A stretch of 20,000 bases of DNA from Glandiceps talaboti. Lineage: Eukaryota > Hemichordata > Enteropneusta > Spengelidae. The DNA lies in the NCBI RefSeq assembly GCF_964340395.1, contig NC_135558.1, forward strand, positions 16,685,771-16,705,770, given 5' to 3'. The notes beneath the pieces were generated by a model that saw nothing but the letters and a program-made list of their open reading frames with translations, searched no databases and was not told the DNA's origin. Position numbers and translations under genes: made by a program. Shown one piece after another: positions 11,567 to 20,000 of this stretch. Position 1 is the first letter of the stretch. Every line of letters begins with the position of its first letter.

Positions 11567-12308
11567 GAACTAAACTAAACTAAACTAAACTAAACTAAAC
11601 TAAACTAAACTAACTAAATTAAACTAAACTAAACTAAACTAAACTAAACTAAACTAAACTAAACTAAACTAACTAAACTAACTAAACTAACTAAACTAAA
11701 CTAACTAAACTAACTAAACTAAACTAAACTTAACTAAACTAACTAAACTAAACTAAACTAAACTAACTAAACTAAACTAACTAAACTAAACTAAACTAAA
11801 CTAACTAAACTAACTAACTAAACTAAACTAACTAAACTAAACTAAACTAACTAAACTAAACTAAACTAAACTAACTAAACTAAACTAAACTAACTAAACT
11901 AAACTAAACTAACTAAACTAAACTAAACTAAACTAACTAAACTAACTAAACTAAACTAAACTTAACTAAACTAACTAAACTAAACTAAACTAACTAAACT
12001 AAACTAAACTAAACTAAACTAACTAAACTAAACTAAACTAACTAAACTAAACTAAACTAACTAAACTAAACTAAACTAACTAAACTAAACTAAACTAAAC
12101 TAAACTAACTAAACTAACTAAACTAAACTTAACTAAACTAAACTAACTAAACTAAACTAACTAAACTAAACTAACTAACTAAACTAAACTAAACTAACTA
12201 AACTAAACTAAATTAAACTAAACTAACCTAACTACACTAAACTAAACTAAACTAAACTAAACTAAACTAAACTGAACTAAACTAAACTAAACTAAACTAA
12301 ACTAAACT
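11567..12308. repeat. 742-bp CTAAA/CTAA minisatellite
   Basis: About 150 units of CTAAA are interspersed in a non-random way with shorter CTAA units. A few point variants (cttaact, aaatta, acctaact, ctgaact) occur. The variant CTTAACT occurs at 11729, 11961 and 12128, each time in a similar flanking context, which points to duplication of longer blocks. The left and right margins are purer CTAAA. On the Prrx transcript strand the unit reads UUUAG. It is not a telomere repeat of TTAGGG or TTAGG type. Confidence 0.96.
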
Positions 12309-12956
12309 TTAATTTTGACCATACCAAACATTAACATGCAACGGTTCAATAATTCTGATCCCTAGTATAACTCTGAAGTATTCGTAAATGGTATTGTGTA
12401 CACTGGCTTGGTGTCCGTGTGTAAACAATGTGAACAAGCCACGGGCCATTGAAATCATCTGTCAACAAATTATACATTATTTTGTTTGTGTGACAAGGAA
12501 TAGATCGCCAGGCAATCAAATACATCCTTTGTATATTTACTTTCTGACACGGTCACACAAAGTAACCATGCATTGAAAACTTCTAATATTGTAACAGTTG
12601 TATTTAAGACAAACCTTTATGTGTTTCGAATGCCAAAACTAGACGAAAGAAATGTGCATCCAGTTTCATTGAGCCACATTAACCATATCGGGTGGTATAA
12701 TATATAAAACTCGCATGTTTATTAACTTTTGCAAATATAGTCCCGTGTAATCATCATGCGTTCACTAATTTGTTTGGCATACTCTTACAAACATACGTGT
12801 ACAACATACGCATAGCCATGCCAAACACACACTCTCTCAGCAAGTCCATCTGCATGTTTCTGTCCATCTCTCTTTGTCTATGTCTGTCTAGCGGTATGCC
12901 CTCTCTGCCTGTTGCTTATTGTCTGCCCATCTGTCTGTAGCTGTTTCTGTATCTGT

Positions 12957-13104
<148 letters not shown>

Positions 13105-14121
13105 CAACGCTCAAAAAGGCTGTCGTTCCAAGAGCATCTCAGGAATTAAGATTATGTGTTTTGTATGTTCTCTACATCTGCAGCGTAAAGTCATCTCCAA
13201 AGTTTCAGTCAACGAACTCCGTACATATACTGTATGTGTCAACAATGTAAGTGATGAAGATTAGAGTTAACCTAAAGTGCATCAGTGTTGATTCAAAGGA
13301 GAAAATAAGAGGCCTTCCCAACAATACGAGTTTGTCCAGAGCGTAAATTACTCCCGTGTCAAGATGACACAAACGGGGTGTTGGAAGTAAACGAAGTGTT
13401 GGAAATAAATTGTCCTGTCACATTGTTTGTTTAGCGATCGTGTAAAATAACAATAAACTTCAAGTTTCTAGATGTCTTTGGCAATTATCACTGGACACTA
13501 ATGGCTCTGCTTGGCATTTTAAGAAGGGGACATGCATGAAAATTTGAAGATATAACGATTGTGTAGTCGTTCGTAGCTATTAATGTCTCAATTATCGGAG
13601 GCTTTCGTGAAAGAGAAGGGACTGACCGATAGTGGGTGACAGAGAGCAGCTGATAAAGGTCGCTTATCTCGGTCATATTTGTCAAAGCTCATCTAAAAGT
13701 GATGTGCCACTGACAGGGTCGACAACCAGCCTGCTAAAAGACGTTCTCAAGGCAAAGAAAGTACACAGATTCCTTCTGAAACGACGATTATGTGATGGAG
13801 TTTATCAATATTAATTGACTACCTCTTACAACTTGTAACACTGTTTTCCCTCCAATTACTTCAACAAAAATTCTCGTTTTCAGTAAATTTTTTGCTTTAT
13901 TTCGACGTACTTTTAGAGTAGATTCTAAGCCATTCTCCCAATATATGAACCTGTGCTAAAATTTGTCGTTGAAATTATCTGAAGAATTTGGAAATCTCCA
14001 TTTAGCCGAAAATCACTTCCGTCCCAAGATTCTCTAGGTCTTTCGATATGCGCAGCTTATTGTATTGTTATCATCGTCGTAAACCACGGCCTCTTTACGG
14101 CACAGTACACAAACTTAAGTC

Positions 14122-14153
14122 GTTATTTCGCAGTGTCGCGCGGAAGAAATAAC
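14122..14153. repeat. 8-bp inverted repeat in a GC-richer patch
   Basis: GTTATTTC (14122-14129) and GAAATAAC (14146-14153) flank a CpG-bearing loop (gcagtgtcgcgcggaa). A plus-strand ATG with an in-frame upstream stop follows at 14171 and opens 32 codons; it could be a small upstream exon or mere chance. Confidence 0.4.
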
Positions 14154-14441
14154 AGCTCTGGTTTGCGAGAATGGCTGATATGGACAATGTGACAAACACG
14201 CTCATCAAACGGATGAATTCATTTTATCTTTCGTTTGTTAGAAAAAAATTCAGGTATTTAAAAGGTTAATGGTGATACAATAAATACATTTGTAATATAT
14301 AATGGATTTATTGTTGATTGTTTCGTTAAAAATACAAAACCCGACAACGGAAATCATACCCAACACCTATGGCCACATGTACAGAGAATGGTGTATCAGG
14401 TTCTGCGTGTAAACAAAATGATGACGCAATCATCCGATGAT

Positions 14442-14554
14442 TCAACGGTAGAGGTTATTCGTAGCGTGGCTTCGAAACTCCAGATCTCTCTTCACCCAAG
14501 AAGAGCGAGATTCAAAGCCACGGATAGCGTCTCGACTAACATTGTCCGGAGACC
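14442..14554 (-). CDS. Candidate alternative terminal exon within the Prrx first intron
   Basis: A very good acceptor (TACATTTTCTTTTCAG) ends just before 14554. Entered in phase 1, the same phase in which the homeobox exon is entered, the frame is open for 36 codons (SPDNVSRDAIRG..., ending NNLYR) to TGA 14444-14442. An AATAAA follows on the same strand at 14312-14307 and a T-rich stretch lies beyond it. If used, it would give a Prrx N-terminus without a homeodomain, or belong to another minus-strand gene. The peptide matches no family I recognise. The opposite strand is also open for about 54 codons here. The segment folds into a hairpin (14466-14521), so a non-coding explanation is equally possible. 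Confidence 0.25.
14466..14521. repeat. 56-nt imperfect hairpin
   Basis: The outer stem pairs 14466-14476 (gtggcttcgaa) with 14511-14521 (ttcaaagccac), with one G-U or mismatch depending on strand. The inner stem pairs 14485-14493 with 14500-14510. The terminal loop is 6 nt and the left side has an 8-nt asymmetric bulge. The size is near that of small pre-miRNA hairpins, but the bulge is large and no known miRNA seed is recognised. Confidence 0.55.
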
Positions 14555-15079
14555 CTGAAAAGAAAATGTAAAACTAAATACTCCCTTTTGTTCAACCATT
14601 ACTAAGTTTAATATATGTCCCGGCTCCCTTACAAAATACTAAAACCTAGATTTATACACTACATCAATTTGATGTGTTCCAAGCTGTAAACTGGTACTTC
14701 TCATATCAGCCCATAAAATGTATGTGTTGTGCTGTATATACGAGATATATCACAAGTTTGAATGACCGCCATAAATAAAGAATGGCTTTTCAAAAAGGCT
14801 CAGTTTCACAACATTATTCCAACATATCACTTTAACATACTTAATAAATACGAATTGGTTCCGATTTCCATGTAACAATAATTTTCCTTCCCTAGCTTAC
14901 TTCTCGTTGGAAATTCCTCGGATTCGGCCATTTAATGAGCAAAGACACCGCATGTCACGGTTTATTGAACAGAAATTCGTCTACAATATTGATACTATGT
15001 TAGGATATTGTGGCGGATCATAATCATACTTGCTCATGTCATAAGAAATTACTCGTTCACGTCGTATATATGTCGTCAA

Positions 15080-15480
15080 CTTTCCTTACTTATTTTAGTG
15101 CTAAATCTCCCTACGTTCAGAAATTGGAAGATTTTCCTTAATTTTTCAGAATTTGTCAATTTTCTGATTTGATATTTTTTTTCAGAACTTTTACATTTTT
15201 TCTACGTAATATTGAGATTTGGATGTAACAGATTTCCTAATTCGTTATTTTGGTCAGAAATACCCAACTTTCCCTCGTGATCACATATATATTTCCTACG
15301 TTATAAAATTCAGGGCTTGACAGGTTTCATTACTTAGTTTAGAACTAGATAGTAGAGAGATTCCCTCTCATTATTTTAGGTTAGAACTTTCCATAGAATC
15401 CCTTCCTAGTTTTAGTTCAAAACTGGACAGATTTCCCTTTATTATTACATTGAGAATTGGCCAACTTTACTTCGTCGCTA
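15080..15480. repeat. Degenerate tandem array of a roughly 30-45 bp unit
   Basis: A loose unit, roughly TTCAGAACTTGACAGATTTC followed by a CCTT..TTATTTTAG spacer, recurs about ten times. Anchors are near 15116, 15145, 15181, 15211, 15253, 15309, 15339, 15381, 15416 and 15449. Intervals are mostly 29-42 bp with one of 56. Copies are strongly diverged, so this is an old array. It has no coding frame. Confidence 0.5.
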
Positions 15481-17200
15481 GTCAGGATGCCAACATGGTT
15501 TCTAACTACACCACACCTAGTCAAAGTCCCTCAATCAGCACAAAAAGTTGTTCATCCAATCAATGAACCCCAACTGTTATAGTGACGTAAACAGTGTATA
15601 AGTAGCATTCTGAGCTGACAAATATACCATATTTGGATATTACGTAACTGTCCAAATAAATACTATCTTTATGAGGGACTGTGTTATTGGTTAGAATTTT
15701 GTGCTTGATTAACAAAGACATGATGTTAATGACTGTGTGGGTGGCTGTGGATGAATTTTAAATTGCATCTCATGCATCCCAAGACTTCTAGAGTAATGAC
15801 TTCGAATATTCTGTGAGTGGAGGTGTAAATCGTAACGATACCGTATACGAAATAAGACTACTTCGTCGCAATAAGTTGGTTCAGGACCTGGTAACTTCCT
15901 TCCAACAACACAAGTAATACTAAGTAATATATTACTGTGCACATATTTGAATATCACAAATAATGACAGACCAATGTTCTTTTGATACTAAAATAACAAG
16001 TCTTCGCAAAAGACACAGACACAAAGGGGGACTAAAATGTCATTGTTCAAATTATACATGTATTACAGTTATTTCACAAGATTGTTTAGTGGATAATCAC
16101 ATACTTGTTAGAAGCCAGTAGTGAATACGCATGCGCACATGCTTATGAAATTAGGAGAAATTAGGCATGAAAACAACAAAGCTAGAACTTATAAACATCT
16201 TTTTATAAAAAATTCGAGGTATGGTTTGACATGCACAGACGTACCATTTTCTTTTATTTTAATTATCCTCATTTTTTTCTCCCTTTTTCAGTGTTAATTG
16301 CGCATAGTTGTTCGGGGGGGGGGGGAGGTCATATTGAAGACCACTGTACTTTGGCTCATCGAGTATAGTTACAAAATTGAATTTAAAACTCACAGCACGA
16401 CCCAAGTCAAGTCAGCATGAGGAGAAGTTTTTGATTTGGAAAGAGGAATAGTATTACACTACTGAAACAGTATGGGTTGGAATTGTTTGTAACTGCGAGG
16501 TATTTGAGTGATTTACAGGGAGTCTATAGCCTGGGAAACTCGTTTTTGTTAGTTGTTTCAACGTACACGTGTGGAATGATATGAAGTGAACTGGAATCTA
16601 TACATAATATCTATACTGCAGGAAGTCGGAGTTCAGTTACTTGCGTTACTTGCAGTCGTATACTTGGGACTGGCAATGTCGTAAACTACAGACCCCTTTA
16701 CAGTACCGTCCAGAAATATGTGTTCTGGCTTGTTGCGGGATTGGGAACGGGAAGATATACACCGGTGTCGTAAAACACTGAGTATCCTGCTTTTAGACGG
16801 AGCAATTCTGACTTTGTCCCTCTCCTTCTCACATGGTTAAGGGACATTGTCAGAATCAAGTCCCGTACACCGTTTGCAAGCAGGACAATCATAACACAAG
16901 ATGGGTACTACATTCTCTAAGAACATTATAATATCTTTGCTAACATCTGATAATATCGTACAATATCGTATAATATCTTTAGATTTCCTATACTTTCATT
17001 AGCGTCCGGATTTAACTCCCCGAAACCGAACGTCAGCTAACTATTTGAACTTTGTTGGACCGAGAACATTTTTATATCTTAAGACTTAACAAGTTTTCAC
17101 TCTCTGAGAAAAACGTATGGTATTGGAGACGAACGATGCGTAGCTCACAATCTGTGAGGTACCATTTCAAACTCAAAAACAGCCTTTCAATGGCAGTCGC

Positions 17201-17259
17201 TGATCTGTGACTCCGATTCACTACACTCGTCCTATGAAACGTTGCAGAGTCACAGATCA
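17201..17259. repeat. 13-bp perfect inverted repeat
   Basis: TGATCTGTGACTC (17201-17213) is matched exactly by GAGTCACAGATCA (17247-17259). A further TCGC/GCGA pair lies just outside, offset by one base on the right. The spacer is 33 nt. Confidence 0.85.
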
Positions 17260-19606
17260 AGCGAGTAAACAGGCTACCTAAATAACAAGTAATATCGTAC
17301 TTGTGTCGATTTTGCCTGAAAGGTTGTAAAAGATTATCCTACAGCAGGCATTATTTCCTTGCCAGCAGATTTCTTTTCCGTACATGTTAATCCCTTGTGT
17401 GAATGAAAATTTCCGAGCTTACCCGAACATTTTGATGTAAATTCTGTTTCTCTATCTTGATGCAGTCATGACAATTTCTGAATGTACCGCCCCCCAAAAA
17501 AGGATATTTGAATTTTCCATTATTTTAATAACTATGTTTCATTAATTAGTACACAAATATATGTAGTTTAGAATCCAGTCATGTGAGGGAAGAGGGTTTT
17601 ACTTTTAATTGGAAAAGCGAACTCATAATCACAACTCGATCTAGTCTCTAACATATTAGCAATTCTTCACAACTTAATTAAAAGTGTCTAAATTGTACAG
17701 CACGGAAATTGATCGAATAAACCAAAACGTTCAATTTGAGTCCTAAACTCTCCTTATAAAGTCTCGAAAAGATGGCATTTATTAGTCGTGCCCTTTTGAT
17801 GCCGTACACAGTTGAACGATGAGTCCTCACCATAATATATGAGCAATTCTGTACATGAATCAAAAACACCATCGAAGTTTTTTTGACTGTAGTGGGTTTA
17901 TCCTGCAAAAACACTTACCAGAATAATTTATGAAGGTTTATCGACATTTTAAAATAAATAAATGATAAACAAATAAAACGAATTATATCGGTTTATATAG
18001 TATTATATGTTCATAAAAGCTAATATTATGCTATATATTAAAGCTAATGGATATTATATATTACTATCGTTTCATATTTTATGACATGTTTTGGCCAGTT
18101 TGTTTGTTTGATGGGATCCCACACTACGTGTAAGTTTCAACAGCTGTTTTCACGGTCCAGGGTTGTCCGTGTACAACAGAAATTGATTGGCGTTTATGTT
18201 GGTGTGATTACAGTAACATATGTCGACTTAAATTTTCAGTCATTTCTTTTCAAGTGTGTGATTTTTTGCACAAACTAGAGACAAGCATATTACATTAGTT
18301 ATATTCATCAGTACGAGCACACTATGTACCTTGTTACAAACACTTTGCTTGTGGCTATGATGTATTTTTCTTTTATCGAGTTGACAATATGCGGCTATTC
18401 ATGCGATTTTATTTACGGGCCTTAAAGTGGCACAAGCCGAGTTTCTAAGATGTTTACTCAAGTGAAAATACTTTACATAATAACTGCGAGTAAACTGTTT
18501 TTTAAAAATGATTTTAATGACATTGTTTGCCTTTTGTAACATTACAATTGTCTTCTGGCATTGTTAGAACAGTTGACTGCATAGTCGGGATTTGTTGTAC
18601 ATTTTTGATACGCATGATAAATTACGTCATCCGATCGTTTATAAATTATATCTTGATACGAGGTTTGAGTTCAGTTGTGGCTAAGAGTGTTGCGGTAAAT
18701 AGAATACTGCGAGTATCTTATTAATATGCAGCATACACCACGTCCTCACACATGTAAACGCAGGTTGTACTACTTTAACAGATGCATTGTCGTACACAAA
18801 ATTACCATTAGAGGTACAACGGGCAAAATCACAGAACGATTACACATGTTTCTAGTTGAACAAGTACATAGCAAAGATGCCATTGCGTAAATTTAAAGAA
18901 TATCAAAACTATAATATTGCACAATGGAATAGAACTCTACAAGTGCTAGTGACTTTAGCAAGAACTCGAATCTGGTGCAAGCGCATGTATCATGTATCAC
19001 ATGAAAAACAAAATGGGAAGTGACATAGCACAGTGTATACTCTTTCATTTTTCAGACACTAACATTCAACAGTTTATACAGAGAGGCAAATGCATTCCGA
19101 CAGGAGGGGAAGTGTTCAGGAAATCAATTCGTCGTCCATTGTCCGTTCACGTAGAGATACAATAACAATGTACGTATCTTGTTGAACTTCTAATGAAATA
19201 TGGCGTTGTGGAATAGACACCACTTTGTAATAATTAGTCCATTCCAGTCGCCATGTTCGTTAGGCGTCACGTGGGGAGGGAAATGTACAACGTAGACATC
19301 GTCTTAAAGTTAAGGATGTGCGTCGGAAATATACGTTCATTTTTTGCTATTACTTTGGTCAAGAAAACGCCAACCCATTCTGAATTAAAATCAAGAAAAG
19401 TAATCTGGGGTCGCCGTACAACTTTTTAAAAATTGAGGTGGAAATCCAAGTGGATCAGAAGTAACTTACACATAGTAAAGTTTGGAGAATTTTGATTTTC
19501 AGCGAAACTAGTACATTCTATATACCTTCAAGTTAAAGTGGTTGCAATGGCAAATAGTTTGGTCATTCTAACGGACATTTTGGCCGAAAATAATTACACC
19601 AGAAAT

Positions 19607-19734
19607 AGCTTATACAGTCCAGAATTCTAACTGAAATTACGTTTTAAAAACTTCATTACTACATGGGATTAGTAAATGCAGTTTTTAAATAAAACGTTAA
19701 TTACTGTACCAGTTTAGAATTCTAGACTATAGCT
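19607..19734. mobile_element. 128-bp near-complete foldback element
   Basis: The left arm 19607-19661 and right arm 19670-19734 pair along nearly their whole length, with small gaps and an extra block of about ten bases in the right arm. Shared blocks are AGCT.ATA, AGAATTCTAA, ACGTTTTA, AAAAACT and CATT(T)ACTA. Only 8 bases (catgggat) separate the arms. It has no coding potential. It may be a small palindromic transposable element or the remains of an inverted duplication. Confidence 0.65.
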
Positions 19735-20000
19735 TATAGGGTATTTTAAAAATTAAAGTAATTAAAATAAGCAAAGTAATTAAATTAATTCTTAAATTAA
19801 GATTAAAGTAATTCTGTAGTGAGAAATCACTTGAGGATAATCTGTAGATCATAGCGCCACTACCATTAAATGTGAAGTGATTGACTGAATGTGTAATTTT
19901 TTTTAATTAAAGTATAGCAAATAACATAAAATGTATATTGGTGTACATTTGTCCCAATATCCCTGCTAGTGATATCATTAGATGTAAGTCGACGATATAA

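Noticed and set aside
11567-12308. Interstitial telomere or CRISPR-like array
   Set aside because: The unit is CTAAA/CTAA, not TTAGGG or TTAGG, and there are no unique spacers. It is a minisatellite.
14171-14269. 32-codon plus-strand frame from an ATG in good context (MADMDNVTNT...)
   Set aside because: It is too short and has no recognisable motif. A CAG|GTATTT donor exists at 14253, but no matching downstream exon could be found.
17840-17911. Possible 72-bp minus-strand internal exon bounded by TTTTTGCAG and GTGAGG
   Set aside because: Both ends are phase 0, which does not fit joining to the phase-1 Prrx homeobox exon, and the peptide is unremarkable. It is probably a cryptic pair.
19268-19273. 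CACGTG E-box as a possible Prrx promoter mark
   Set aside because: A six-base palindrome alone is weak, and the nearby minus-strand ATG opens only six codons before a stop.

Overview
This window looks like nuclear DNA from an invertebrate animal. It is AT-rich, carries genes with spliceosomal introns, and about a tenth of it is simple-sequence repeat. The two recognisable genes are metazoan families: a MYORG-type family-31 glycosidase and a Prrx-type (paired-related) homeobox gene. A non-vertebrate deuterostome or a lophotrochozoan would fit, but the sequence alone does not fix the phylum.

Layout. Positions 1-92 (minus) may hold the first coding exon of an unrecognised membrane-anchored protein that runs off the left edge. 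Positions 93-2700 are non-coding and hold three microsatellites (TATC, TA, CT) and a 245-bp foldback element. Positions 2729-5534 (plus) hold the MYORG-like gene as two coding exons (2729-4478 and 5269-5534), giving 671 aa; its 790-bp intron contains a MITE-like inverted repeat and a 10-bp hairpin. Positions 5535-6805 separate two convergent genes and hold a GGT/GTT microsatellite and a short direct repeat. Positions 6806-8543 (minus) hold the last two coding exons of a Prrx homeobox gene: exon 8543-8356 (homeodomain residues 1-46) and exon 7102-6809 plus stop (residues 47-60, Prrx motif, OAR motif). The intron between them carries a 456-bp TACA/CA tract.

From 8544 to 20000 I see no convincing Prrx N-terminal exon, so this stretch is probably part of a long first intron whose 5' exon lies beyond the right edge. 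It holds CA/CT tracts, a 742-bp CTAAA/CTAA minisatellite, a degenerate tandem array, several inverted repeats, and one candidate alternative terminal exon (14554-14442, minus).

The two genes are tail to tail. One is predicted to act in the secretory pathway and the other in transcription, and nothing here shows that they work together. I found no clearly new multi-gene system. The items most worth checking are the candidate alternative terminal exon, the UG-repeat tract beside the homeobox-exon splice donor, the joining of the Prrx and OAR motifs in one exon, and the foldback elements.
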